From NCBI GenBank assembly GCA_963726135.1, contig CAVSBE010000008.1, positions 1,178,001-1,242,000 of the forward strand: 64,000 nucleotides of DNA, read 5' to 3'. Under the pieces are notes generated by a model. The model saw only the letters and a list, made by a program, of their open reading frames with translations. It ran no database searches and was not told the DNA's origin. A program made the position numbers and the translations under genes. Below are positions 44,516 to 52,436 of the stretch, piece by piece; position 1 is the first letter of the stretch; each line of letters starts with the position of its first letter. This DNA comes from Bog-473 sp963726135 (GTDB lineage: Bacteria; Actinomycetota; Acidimicrobiia; Acidimicrobiales; RAAP-2).

Positions 44516-45160
44516 TCACTCCGACGCGAGCATCCGGTGCAGGTCGAGCTCGAGCTCCTCCATCAGCTCCACCAGGAGGCGGACCCGCTCCGCCACGCCC
44601 TCGGTGGCAAGGAGCCGCTGCGCGTCGTACGCGCTCACCGGAGCGGCCGCACAGAGCTGCCACGAGGCGACCTCGGCGTTCCCCGCGTCGAACGAGAGGT
44701 CCGGCGGCAAAGGTGGGCCCCCGCCGTGCTCGGCGAGCACCGCCCGGGCACGGCGAATCCGCTGGACGGCCTCTGCAAGGGCGGGGCTGGGCGACCCCGG
44801 CGCAGGCAGCTCTCCCGGCTCGGCGACCAGCGCCACCGGATAGGGGTCGTCGGGCAACCACTCCTCCACCTCGATGCGGGCCTCGCCCAGGACCGACAAG
44901 ACCCAGCGACCGTCGGCCAGCTCCGTCGCCTTGGTCATGACCCCGCGGGTGCCGATCGCCGTGCGCTGGTCGCCTCCGCCGACCTCGGAGCCCCGAGCGA
45001 TAAGCACGACGCCGAAACGCCGGTCGCCCGCCAGGCAGTCCCGCATCAACGCCCGATAACGCGGCTCGAAGACGTGCAGCGACATGGAGTCGTGGGGGAA
45101 CAGCACCGCCGAGAGCGGGAACATCGGCAGACGGGTCCCGGGCACGTCCCACCATGGCAC
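44516..45160 (-). CDS. LON substrate-binding (N-terminal) domain protein
   Basis: This protein of about 214 residues consists only of the Lon N-terminal domain, without AAA or protease parts. MFPLSAVLFPHDSMSLHVFE is the domain opening, MRDCLAGDRRFGVVLIARGS and GTRGVMTKATELADGRWVL follow, and the end is helical (ERVRLLVELMEELELDLHRM). Such free-standing domains are common in actinobacteria; their role is unclear. The GTG at 45160 has GAGGG nine bases before it; the ATG at 45124 that starts MFPLSAV is an alternative. Confidence 0.85.
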   Translation of the reverse strand: MPWWDVPGTRLPMFPLSAVLFPHDSMSLHVFEPRYRALMRDCLAGDRRFGVVLIARGSEVGGGDQRTAIGTRGVMTKATELADGRWVLSVLGEARIEVEEWLPDDPYPVALVAEPGELPAPGSPSPALAEAVQRIRRARAVLAEHGGGPPLPPDLSFDAGNAEVASWQLCAAAPVSAYDAQRLLATEGVAERVRLLVELMEELELDLHRMLASE

Positions 45161-45697
45161 GGCCAAACACCCTCGGGCGCCCACCCGCCGCGGCGCACAG
45201 GCCACTGGACGCGAGAAGGACCGGCCTCGCGGCCGGTCCTTGACTCGTGTAGTGATTTGTTCTGTCTGTCCGTGGTCCCTGCGGATCCAGCCTGCGGCGC
45301 TGTAGGTGCGGGGGCCGCCTTGTCGGCCGGCCGGCACACGCACCGGCGCGAACGCGGCCTAAGTCAGGCGCCGGACTTCACACCGTAGGGACTACTCCGA
45401 GCGTCACCGAAACCGACATCGGTGACGCAGGCTCAACCCGGTGGATCGACCTCCTCGGTCGAGCGTTTCGATGGCATCGGACGCTCCTTTCCACTCGGGG
45501 CAATGGCGGGTGCTCCAATTGCCGCTCGTTCGACTCAAGTATCTGCCTCGACCCGCCCCCTGTGAACCCCACGCGAACAGGGCATTCGCAAAGGCCCTGG
45601 TGGGGGCGGACGACGTCACACGAACTTCATCCATTCGCGACTTGAGGGCATGGACGCGCCCCGACGGCGTCCTCCACTGGTCCCCTACGCTGCACCC
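45161..45697. other. Divergent intergenic region, 0.5 kb
   Basis: This stretch lies between the LON-domain gene and the SDR gene and should hold both promoters. It contains one perfect hairpin (45216-45241). Short frames here lack ribosome sites and conserved motifs. I see no RNA gene. Confidence 0.5.
45216..45241. terminator. Perfect 10-bp hairpin between divergent genes
   Basis: AAGGACCGGC (45216-45225) pairs fully with GCCGGTCCTT (45232-45241) across a six-base loop. It looks like a terminator stem, but both neighbouring genes point away from it. A leader hairpin or attenuator upstream of the LON-domain gene is equally possible. Confidence 0.45.
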
Positions 45698-46531
45698 ATG
45701 GCACTCCCTGCCCCCAAGCAGAACACGACGGCCATCGTGACCGGCGCCTCGTCGGGCATCGGCGCGGACATCGCGCGGGAGCTGGCGCGGCGTGGCCATG
45801 GACTGACACTGGTCGCCCGGCGCGAGGACCGGTTGCGGACGCTGGCCGATGAGCTGGCCCGGGCGCACGCGGTCCGCACCGAGGTGATCGCGGCCGATCT
45901 CACCGACGCCGACGCCCGCGGCGCGCTCCCGGTCCGGTTGGCCGACCTCGGCCTCACGCCGGACATCCTGGTCAACAACGCCGGCTTCACCACCATGGGC
46001 CCGGTGCACAAATCCGATCGTGCCGCCGAGCTCGCCATGATCCGGACGAACGTCGAAGCGGTTGTCGACCTGTGCACTCTCTTCGTGGCGGGCATGGTGA
46101 CACGCCATCGCGGTGCAGTCCTGAACACCGCCTCCACGGCCGCCTTCCAGCCGCTGCCGGGGCAGGCCGGCTACGGCGCCTCGAAGGCCTTCGTGCTCTC
46201 CTACGGCCGCGCACTGGGGGCCGAACTCCGCGGGACCGGTGTGACGGTCACGTCATTGTGCCCGGGCCCCGTCGAGACCGGCTTCGCGGAGTCGGCGGGG
46301 ATGACCGACGCCGAGGCGGGCGAAGCCCTCCCGAAGTTCATGTGGGTGCCCGCGGCCGACGTGGCCCGGGCGGCCGTCGACGGGGTCGCCGCCGGGCGCG
46401 CCGTCGTGATCCCGGGTGCGGCCAACCGAACCGCAGCGGCGCTGGCCCACCTGATCCCCAAGGCGCTGATCCTGCCGATCCTGGCGCAGCGGCATCCAGC
46501 GCTGAAGCAGGGCGCGCAGGGCGAGGCCTGA
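45698..46531 (+). CDS. Short-chain dehydrogenase/reductase (DltE-like)
   Basis: This 277-residue enzyme has TTAIVTGASSGIGADIAREL at the cofactor site, TPDILVNNAGFTTMGPVH, VLNTASTAAFQPLPGQAGYG and YGASKAFVLSYGRALGAELR for the catalytic Ser, Tyr and Lys. VTSLCPGPVETGFAESAG is typical of the DltE-like/YqjQ group, and the C-terminal hydrophobic segment (HLIPKALILPILAQRHPAL) may associate with membranes. The ATG starts MALPAPKQN. The P450 gene follows after about 90 bases on the same strand. Confidence 0.92.
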   Translation: MALPAPKQNTTAIVTGASSGIGADIARELARRGHGLTLVARREDRLRTLADELARAHAVRTEVIAADLTDADARGALPVRLADLGLTPDILVNNAGFTTMGPVHKSDRAAELAMIRTNVEAVVDLCTLFVAGMVTRHRGAVLNTASTAAFQPLPGQAGYGASKAFVLSYGRALGAELRGTGVTVTSLCPGPVETGFAESAGMTDAEAGEALPKFMWVPAADVARAAVDGVAAGRAVVIPGAANRTAAALAHLIPKALILPILAQRHPALKQGAQGEA

Positions 46532-46620
46532 CCGGAGCGACCGGCGCTCCGCTAACCTCGCCTCACGTCGCCTCGACGCCCGACTCGCAGACAACCCACT
46601 CGCACACAACCTGGGGGCCC

Positions 46621-47829
46621 ATGCCGCAACTGGTCTCGGAGCTGAATCTCCCCTACCTCGACATGATGGGGCTCGAGCGCAGGGAGGCCCTCGGCGCCGT
46701 TGAGGCGGCACGGGCCGTGCACTGGTTGGCCCGCACCGACATGGGCTACGCGGTGACCCGCCTGAAGGACGTCACCGCCATCCTGCGCGATCAGCGCTTC
46801 CACTCGGCCCTCTCCATGATTGAGCAGTCCCCCGAGCTCGAGGGCTCGCAGTTCGGCGACCGGCGCACCGATTCGATCCTCACCATGGAGGGCGAGGGCC
46901 ATGCGCGACTGCGCCGCCTCGTCGCGCCCGCCTTCACACCGGCCTCGGCCAACCGGCTCCGCCCCACCATGCGGGCCGTGGTCGGCGAGCTGGTGGACCG
47001 GATCGCCGACCGCGGCGAGTGCGAGCTGGTGGCCGACGTCTGCGAGCCCTACCCGATCCCCATCATCTGCGAGCTCCTGGGCGCGCCGCCCGAGGACTGG
47101 AAGCTCTTCTCCGCCTGGGCCACCGACATCTTCCGCATCTTCAACAACAACCTCGCCGAGGACCTGCCGCTCATCACACGAGCCGGCGAGGAGCTGTACG
47201 AGTACGTGGGCGAGATGATCACCGAACGGCGGGCCAGCCCACGCGCCGACCTCCTGAGCGACCTGATCGCGATCGAGGAGGAGGGTGACCGGCTGTCGAC
47301 CGAGGAGATGGCGATGCTCGCTCAGGCCGTCCTGATGGCCGGCACCGACACCACCCGCAACCAGCTGGCCTGCTCGGTCGCCCTGTTCACCGAACACGCC
47401 GACCAGTGGGCGCTGCTGGCCGAGCGACCGGAACTGGCCGGGCGGGCGGTCGAGGAGTCGATGCGCTACCTGGGAGCCGTGCGGGGCACGGCCCGCTTCG
47501 CCGCCGAGGACGTCGTCTACCGGGACGTCCTGTTCCCGCAGGGGACGCTCGTCGCCACCTCGCTGTCGGGGGCCAACCGCGACCCCGAGGCCTTCGAGGA
47601 GCCCAACGACTTCGACATCACTCGCGAGCGGGGCACGGCCCAGATGACCTTCGGCGCCGGCATCCACTTCTGCATGGGCGCAGCGCTGGCCCGGGCGGAG
47701 CTGCAAGAGGCACTGCCGCTGCTGGCCCGGCGCATGCCGGGGCTGGCCCGGAGGGGCGACATCGAGTGGAAGCCGTCGACGTTCGGCATCTGGGGGCCGG
47801 CACGGCTCCCGCTCAGCTTCGGCGCCTAG
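46621..47829 (+). CDS. Cytochrome P450
   Basis: This 402-residue soluble monooxygenase has MAGTDTTRNQLACSVALF (oxygen-binding I helix, GTDTT), RAVEESMRYL (ExxR) and FGAGIHFCMGAALARAELQE (heme Cys). Other segments such as DSILTMEGEGHARLRRLVAP and SLSGANRDPEAFEEPNDFDI fit bacterial class I P450s, which need a separate ferredoxin and reductase; none is adjacent. It ends in a four-base overlap with the convergent gene. The substrate is not predictable. Confidence 0.96.
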   Translation: MPQLVSELNLPYLDMMGLERREALGAVEAARAVHWLARTDMGYAVTRLKDVTAILRDQRFHSALSMIEQSPELEGSQFGDRRTDSILTMEGEGHARLRRLVAPAFTPASANRLRPTMRAVVGELVDRIADRGECELVADVCEPYPIPIICELLGAPPEDWKLFSAWATDIFRIFNNNLAEDLPLITRAGEELYEYVGEMITERRASPRADLLSDLIAIEEEGDRLSTEEMAMLAQAVLMAGTDTTRNQLACSVALFTEHADQWALLAERPELAGRAVEESMRYLGAVRGTARFAAEDVVYRDVLFPQGTLVATSLSGANRDPEAFEEPNDFDITRERGTAQMTFGAGIHFCMGAALARAELQEALPLLARRMPGLARRGDIEWKPSTFGIWGPARLPLSFGA

Positions 47830-48389
47830 GGCTGACGCCCCAAGAACGCAGCCAGCTGGTCAGCCGGCGGCGCGCCCGCCGGGGGCTCCACGCGGGGACC
47901 GAACGGCGCCGGCTCGGGCCCTCGCATCTCGTCAGGGAGGAAGGACTGGGCCACGCCGAGCATCTCGCTAGCCAGCCCGGGGTCGAGGTTGCTCGGCTGC
48001 CCGGTGGCCCTGGCCAGGTCCCAGCCGTGGGTGAAGGTGTCGATGGCGGCGATGTTGATAAAGGCGCTGCCGGGCAGGTCACCGAAGGGCATGTGCATGA
48101 TCCGCTCCATCGCGCCCTCGGCCGAGAAGGCCTCCACGGCCTGCGCCGCACCCTTGTTGAACACAGCGACGTAGTCGTCGCCGGCTGCGAAGTCCGGCGA
48201 CTCCCCCTCAGGCGGGTTCCCCGTCCCGGCGACGGACGCGAAGTACATGGTGCCGCCGACGATGTGGTTCACCAGTTCCCGGACCTTCCACGACGAGCAG
48301 GGGGTGGACTCGTCGAGCTGCGCCCTCGTGACGCCCGAGAGCACCGCTCCCGTCGAGGCGAACGCCTTCTCCAGATCCTTCGGGTTCAC
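47826..48389 (-). CDS. TIGR03086-family protein (maleylpyruvate isomerase-like fold)
   Basis: This 187-residue protein shows the complete family pattern: TPCSSWKVRELVNHIVGGTM near the N-terminus with the metal-binding His, INIAAIDTFTHGWDLARATG in the centre and a normal end AAFLGRQP. It starts at GTG (VNPKDLEKAF). DinB-like proteins of this type bind a metal and may use mycothiol. The intact end provides a comparison for the frameshifted relative at 16174-16775. Confidence 0.9.
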   Translation of the reverse strand: MNPKDLEKAFASTGAVLSGVTRAQLDESTPCSSWKVRELVNHIVGGTMYFASVAGTGNPPEGESPDFAAGDDYVAVFNKGAAQAVEAFSAEGAMERIMHMPFGDLPGSAFINIAAIDTFTHGWDLARATGQPSNLDPGLASEMLGVAQSFLPDEMRGPEPAPFGPRVEPPAGAPPADQLAAFLGRQP

Positions 48390-48439
48390 GTCAGCACCGT
48401 CCTTTGGTCGCGCCTTCCCGCGAGCGAACCTACCCCATG

Positions 48440-48862
48440 TCAGGGCAGCGCGGCCGTGGCCTCGCCCACGAGCTTGTCCTCGCCCTCGCCGTTGGACAGC
48501 GTGACGGAGAGGTCCACCAGCTTCTGGCCGCCGTCCTCCCGCTTGCCGGTGACGACGATCTTCGAGGAGAGCACCTCGTCGGGCCAGGTCTGTCGGGCGA
48601 AGCGAACTTGATACCGCGTCACGTTCCCCACGCCGACGTAGTCCGTCAAGGCCGACCCCAGCAGGCCCATGGAGAACATGCCGTGCCCGAAGACGCTCGG
48701 CTGCCCCGAGGCCTTGGCCGCCACCTCGTCGTGGTGCATCGGGTTGAAGTCACCCGACGCCCCCGCGTACTTGACCAGGTCCGTCCGTGTCAGCTTGTGC
48801 GTGATCGCCGGAGCCTCGTCACCCACCTTCACGTCGTCGAAGGACAGCTTCCTCTCACCCAT
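48440..48862 (-). CDS. MaoC-like (R)-hydratase/dehydratase subunit, HadB-like
   Basis: This 140-residue hotdog-fold protein holds the hydratase motif GDFNPMHHDEVAAKASGQPS with catalytic Asp and His, then VFGHGMFSMGLLGSALTDYV. In mycobacteria HadA/HadB pairs dehydrate 3-hydroxyacyl chains; here the upstream gene is the HadA-like partner. The ATG has CAGGAGG at normal distance. The two genes are separated by 35 bases on the minus strand, so they form an operon. Confidence 0.92.
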   Translation of the reverse strand: MGERKLSFDDVKVGDEAPAITHKLTRTDLVKYAGASGDFNPMHHDEVAAKASGQPSVFGHGMFSMGLLGSALTDYVGVGNVTRYQVRFARQTWPDEVLSSKIVVTGKREDGGQKLVDLSVTLSNGEGEDKLVGEATAALP

Positions 48863-48897
48863 CGTGTCGACCTCCTGTCGAATGTTGCCCGAGTGCC

Positions 48898-49413
48898 CTA
48901 GGCGCGGTGGATCAGGTTGAAGCGGGCCGTCACGACGGGCTCGCCCGTCTTCTCGTCGCTCCAGTTGGTCTCGGAGACGATGAAGGTCATCGTCCGCCCC
49001 TTGGACTCCTTCTGGTAGGCGTCGGTGATCTTGCCCTCGCTCACCAGCACGTCCCCCACCTGCACGGGCCGGTGGTAGATGAACTCCTGCTCGCCGTGGA
49101 GGATGAGCCCACCCTTGGCCATCAACGGCCCGACCGCTGTCATGAGCGGGTTGCCCGTCGGCGCATCGGCCGGCTGGATCTCGTCGAACTTGCCCGAGAA
49201 CTCCATGGCGAAAGGCCAGGTCGGCGGCGCCGGGATGGCGTCGAAACCGGCCGCCTTGGCCGCCCCGGGGTTGCGGTAGATCGGGCTCGTGCTGAGCACG
49301 GCGTCGGCGAAGTGCTGCACCGGCCCCCGCTCCACGACGACCTTGGCCTTGCCGGTCGGCTGCCCGATGATGCTCTTGAGCACGTCCTCTTGCGATGCGG
49401 CGCCGTCTGCCAC
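48898..49413 (-). CDS. MaoC N-terminal-type dehydratase subunit, HadA-like
   Basis: This 171-residue protein has the FAS1-like/MaoC N-terminal hotdog domain. VVERGPVQHFADAVLSTSPI, AIPAPPTWPFAMEFSGKFDE and ILHGEQEFIYHRPVQVGDVL are the conserved blocks. HadA-like subunits shape the substrate channel and lack the catalytic pair present in the next gene. The GTG used has GGAGG before it; earlier codons in the frame are not conserved. It is the first gene of the pair. Confidence 0.9.
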   Translation of the reverse strand: MADGAASQEDVLKSIIGQPTGKAKVVVERGPVQHFADAVLSTSPIYRNPGAAKAAGFDAIPAPPTWPFAMEFSGKFDEIQPADAPTGNPLMTAVGPLMAKGGLILHGEQEFIYHRPVQVGDVLVSEGKITDAYQKESKGRTMTFIVSETNWSDEKTGEPVVTARFNLIHRA

Positions 49414-49516
49414 CCGTCTGCCTCCTGTCCCCCTCCGCCCGGAAATCCGATCCACGTCTCATGGCGGGCACCGGCCGCCGGGGCCGATGCAGCGCCAAAG
49501 GTAGCGGGTCACCTCG

Positions 49517-49548
49517 CCGGCGCCCAATCCGGCGCCCAATCCGGCGCC
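49517..49548. repeat. 12-bp tandem repeat, 2.7 copies
   Basis: The unit CCGGCGCCCAAT is repeated twice exactly, followed by CCGGCGCC. It lies between the HadA-like gene and the divergent nitroreductase start, in the promoter region. It is probably slippage-generated. Confidence 0.8.
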
Positions 49549-49586
49549 GGAGGCGGGCCCGCGCCCGGCTCACTACCATCGCCGCC

Positions 49587-50189
49587 GTGCCGCCCGACTT
49601 CTTCGACGTGGTGCAGAGCCAGCGTGCCGCCCGGTCGTTCCTCCCCGACGACGTGGACGACGACACGGTCGTCCGCATCTTGACGGCGGCCACCCACGCG
49701 CCCAGTGCGGAGAACAGTCAGCCCTTCGTCTTCGTCGTCGTACGCGACCCCGCGTCGCGCGCCACCATCGGCGCCATGACGGCCCGCCTGTGGCAGGGTG
49801 GCGCCCGGGCCCTCGAGGAGCAGCGCCTGAGCCCCGCCTTCCTCCGCGACGTGGACCACGGGGCGATGGGTGGCATCGCCGGCGCCCCGGTCCTCGTCGT
49901 CGTCTGCGGCGACACGCGCCTGGCCTTCCCGCAGACGATGGACGCCTCGGTCTTCCCCGCCGTGCAGAACCTGCTGTTGGCCGCCCACGCGCTCGGTCTC
50001 GGGTCGACGCTCACCACCCTGCCCGTCGTGGCCGGCGACGAGCTCTCCGCCCTGCTGGGCCTGCCGCCCGAGGTGGTGCCCGTCGCTGTCGTCCCTCTCG
50101 GACACCTGCCCGCTCCCCTGGGGACGCCGCGGCGCCGACCGGTCTCGGAGAAGGCGCACCTGAACACCTACGGCACGCCCTTTCCCTGA
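49587..50189 (+). CDS. Nitroreductase-family FMN oxidoreductase
   Basis: This 200-residue protein has the nitroreductase fold. VVQSQRAARSFLPDDVDDDT and ATHAPSAENSQPFVFVVVRD are the FMN-binding opening, AVQNLLLAAHALGLGSTLTT the central helix and VVPVAVVPLGHLPAPLGTPR the typical C-terminal PxG region. FMN-dependent relatives reduce nitro compounds or quinones, or act on other electron-poor substrates. The GTG starts VPPDFFDVVQ. It is divergent to the MaoC pair. Confidence 0.92.
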   Translation: MPPDFFDVVQSQRAARSFLPDDVDDDTVVRILTAATHAPSAENSQPFVFVVVRDPASRATIGAMTARLWQGGARALEEQRLSPAFLRDVDHGAMGGIAGAPVLVVVCGDTRLAFPQTMDASVFPAVQNLLLAAHALGLGSTLTTLPVVAGDELSALLGLPPEVVPVAVVPLGHLPAPLGTPRRRPVSEKAHLNTYGTPFP

Positions 50190-50218
50190 ACACCCGCGGC
50201 CGTGACCCGGCCCGACAA

Positions 50219-50236
50219 CCTGACAGGCGTGTCAGG
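50219..50236. promoter_or_regulatory. Palindromic operator candidate (CCTGACA-N4-TGTCAGG)
   Basis: An exact 18-bp palindrome with four-base centre GGCG lies 20 bases before the start of the SRPBCC gene. Position and symmetry suit a TetR-like or other dimeric repressor site controlling the SRPBCC-amidohydrolase pair. Confidence 0.5.
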
Positions 50237-50256
50237 CCCGGGGATATGGTGAGCCG

Positions 50257-50787
50257 ATGCAGGAGCACCAGTACTTCGTCGACATCGAGGCCAGCGTGGA
50301 CGAGCTGTGGCAGCTCTTCTGGGCCCGGATCCCCCACACCGAGACGGGGGAGGTGACCATCGACATCCTCCACCCCGGCGATGCGGTCGGCGAGGGGCTG
50401 GTCCGTCACTGCACCTTCCGCGTGCCGCGCTATCTCCTCACCGGTGGCAAGGGCCAGTCCTGGGAATGGCTGACCGAGGTGACGCCGAAGGTCTCGTGGA
50501 AGTACAACGCCGTCGGCCGGCCTCTGTGGTCCGAGGCGGAGGGGCGGACCCGACTCGAGGACCTCGGCAACGGGACCACCCGCGTGCACTTCTCGGAGTC
50601 GTACCACGCCTTCAACCCCGTCCTGCGAGCGCTGCTCGAGAAGCGCGTGCACGCCTTCATCTCCAAGGACAACGACCGTCTCATCAAGGAGTCGCTCACG
50701 ACGGGCGTGCGCTACCTGCGCGCGGCCAAGGCCAAGGCCGAGGCGAGAGCCGGCGAAGCCGCCACCCCGCCCGACGCCACCCCGTGA
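50257..50787 (+). CDS. SRPBCC (START/Bet v1-like) ligand-binding protein
   Basis: This 176-residue protein has a helix-grip fold: YFVDIEASVDELWQLFWARI at the start, RHCTFRVPRYLLTGGKGQSW in the sheet and a long C-terminal helix (LRALLEKRVHAFISKDNDRL, then LTTGVRYLRAAKAKAEARAG). The hydrophobic cavity of such proteins binds lipids or aromatic polyketides. Its stop overlaps the GTG of the amidohydrolase. A palindromic candidate operator precedes it. Confidence 0.88.
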   Translation: MQEHQYFVDIEASVDELWQLFWARIPHTETGEVTIDILHPGDAVGEGLVRHCTFRVPRYLLTGGKGQSWEWLTEVTPKVSWKYNAVGRPLWSEAEGRTRLEDLGNGTTRVHFSESYHAFNPVLRALLEKRVHAFISKDNDRLIKESLTTGVRYLRAAKAKAEARAGEAATPPDATP

Positions 50788-51599
50788 CCGTCGTCGACTT
50801 GTGGGTCAACGCGCTCACTGGCAAGGCCGCCGAGGCCTTCCTGAGCCAGGCCGGCAACGAGGGGATCCCCGAGCTCCTGGGCGGCGACCTCGCGGCCGCC
50901 TCCACCCTGGCGCGGCTGCTGGCCACGATGGACGCCTGCGGGGTCGACGTCGGCATCGTTGCCGCCGGGATCACGGCCGCCGAGACGGACGCGCTGCTCA
51001 ATGAGGTCGGCTCCCACCCCGACCGCCTGCGTGTCGCTCTGGTCGCGGACCGACCCGACCGGCCCGTGCGCCAGTGCACCCGCCTGCGCGCCCTCGCCGA
51101 GCACCCGGCGGTGGCGCTGGTGCGCGTCACACCCCTGGTGCACCAGTACCCGCTCAACGACAAGCTCTACTACCCCGTCTACGCCACCTGCGCAGAGCTC
51201 GGCCTGCCCGTCTCCATCAACGTCGGCGTTCCCGGCCCCCGGGTCCGCTCGGCGTGCCAGCGCCCCGAGCTCCTCGAGGACGTCCTCATCGACTTCAAGG
51301 GCCTCACCGTCATCGGCGCGCACATGGGGCACCCCTTCGAGGCCCTGCTGATGCAGTACATGCTCAAGTGGCCCGACCTGTACCTCTCCAACTCGGCCTA
51401 CCTGGCCACGTACATGGACCCCGCACTCGTCGCCTTCATGAACTCGTCGCGGGGCCTGGGCCGCGTCCTCTACGCGTCGGACCATCCCTTCCTTCCCATG
51501 GACCGTGCCGTGGCCGCCGCCCGCGACCTGCCCCTCACCGACGCGGCGGCCGACGCCTTCCTGGGTGGGACGGCCGCGCGCCTGTTGCAGCTCGCCTGA
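50784..51599 (+). CDS. Amidohydrolase-family (amidohydrolase 2) protein
   Basis: This 271-residue TIM-barrel protein resembles the amidohydrolase 2 group that contains decarboxylases such as ACMSD. VVDLWVNALTGKAAEAFLSQ opens the protein; the usual HxH metal motif of the family is absent there (DLWVN). KGLTVIGAHMGHPFEALLMQ gives a His in the later site, NSAYLATYMDP follows and RVLYASDHPFLPMDRAVAAA has the conserved SD. Loss of the first metal ligands may mean a changed function. It is coupled to the SRPBCC protein. Confidence 0.85.
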   Translation: MTVVDLWVNALTGKAAEAFLSQAGNEGIPELLGGDLAAASTLARLLATMDACGVDVGIVAAGITAAETDALLNEVGSHPDRLRVALVADRPDRPVRQCTRLRALAEHPAVALVRVTPLVHQYPLNDKLYYPVYATCAELGLPVSINVGVPGPRVRSACQRPELLEDVLIDFKGLTVIGAHMGHPFEALLMQYMLKWPDLYLSNSAYLATYMDPALVAFMNSSRGLGRVLYASDHPFLPMDRAVAAARDLPLTDAAADAFLGGTAARLLQLA

Positions 51600-51635
51600 T
51601 CGGGCCCCAGGAGCGTACGGCGTCCTCGCCGAGGG

Positions 51636-52436
51636 TCATGCCGGCTCGAGCGGGGGCGCCGGTACCGTGATGGCGGGAGCCTCCGTGCCACCGTCGACCT
51701 CGAACACCTTGCCTGTGACCCACGAGGCGGCGTCGGAGACGAGATACAGCACGGCGCAGGCGACGTCCTCGGGCTCGCCGGGGCGTCCCATCGGTGTGCC
51801 GACGAGGAACTGGCGGCGCAGCTCCTCGTCGGTGAGGACGATGTCGAGCGACCGGGTCGCGACACCGCCGACGTCAATGGCGTTGAGCCGCACCCGGGGC
51901 GCCAGCTCGGGCGCCATGTTGCGGGTCAGTCGGTCGAGTGCTGCCTTCACCGCCCCGTAGGCGGAGAAGCTCGTCTGGGTCATGCTGGCCGAGCGCGACG
52001 AGATGTTGACGACGGCTCCGGTCCCTGTCGTGTCGGCCATCCGCCGGGCCGCCAGCTTGGTCAGGGTGAACGGTGCGGTCACGTTGAAGTGGAACGCCGA
52101 CTCGAGGAACCGCTCGCTGGTCTCCAGCGCGGCGCGCGGCATCGCACCACCGGCGTTGTTCACCACGATGTCGAGCCGCCCGAACTCCCCGACCGTGACG
52201 TCGACCAGCCGCTCGAGCTCCGCCAGCTCCGTGACGTCGGTGGGGACGACCAGGGCGCGCCGGCCCGTCCCCTCGACCTGTGCCGCCACCTCCTCGAGGT
52301 CGGCCCGGGTCCGGGCGGCCAGCACCACGTGGGCACCCGCCTCGGCCAGGCCGACGGCGATCCCGCGGCCGATGCCCAGCCCGGCGCCCGTCACGATGGC
52401 GACCCGGTCGTCGAGGCGGAACCGGTCGAGAATCAC
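51636..52436 (-). CDS. Short-chain dehydrogenase/reductase
   Basis: This 266-residue protein has VAIVTGAGLGIGRGIAVGLA, LDIVVNNAGGAMPRAALETS, VVNISSRSASMTQTSFSAYG and SAYGAVKAALDRLTRNMAPE for cofactor and catalytic residues. The C-terminal VTGKVFEVDGGTEAP is typical of the 3-oxoacyl-ACP reductase-like group. Its GTG overlaps the stop of the upstream DapB-like dehydrogenase (GTGA), suggesting a shared pathway. The open frame runs further upstream, but only the part from 52436 is conserved. Confidence 0.92.
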   Translation of the reverse strand: MILDRFRLDDRVAIVTGAGLGIGRGIAVGLAEAGAHVVLAARTRADLEEVAAQVEGTGRRALVVPTDVTELAELERLVDVTVGEFGRLDIVVNNAGGAMPRAALETSERFLESAFHFNVTAPFTLTKLAARRMADTTGTGAVVNISSRSASMTQTSFSAYGAVKAALDRLTRNMAPELAPRVRLNAIDVGGVATRSLDIVLTDEELRRQFLVGTPMGRPGEPEDVACAVLYLVSDAASWVTGKVFEVDGGTEAPAITVPAPPLEPA

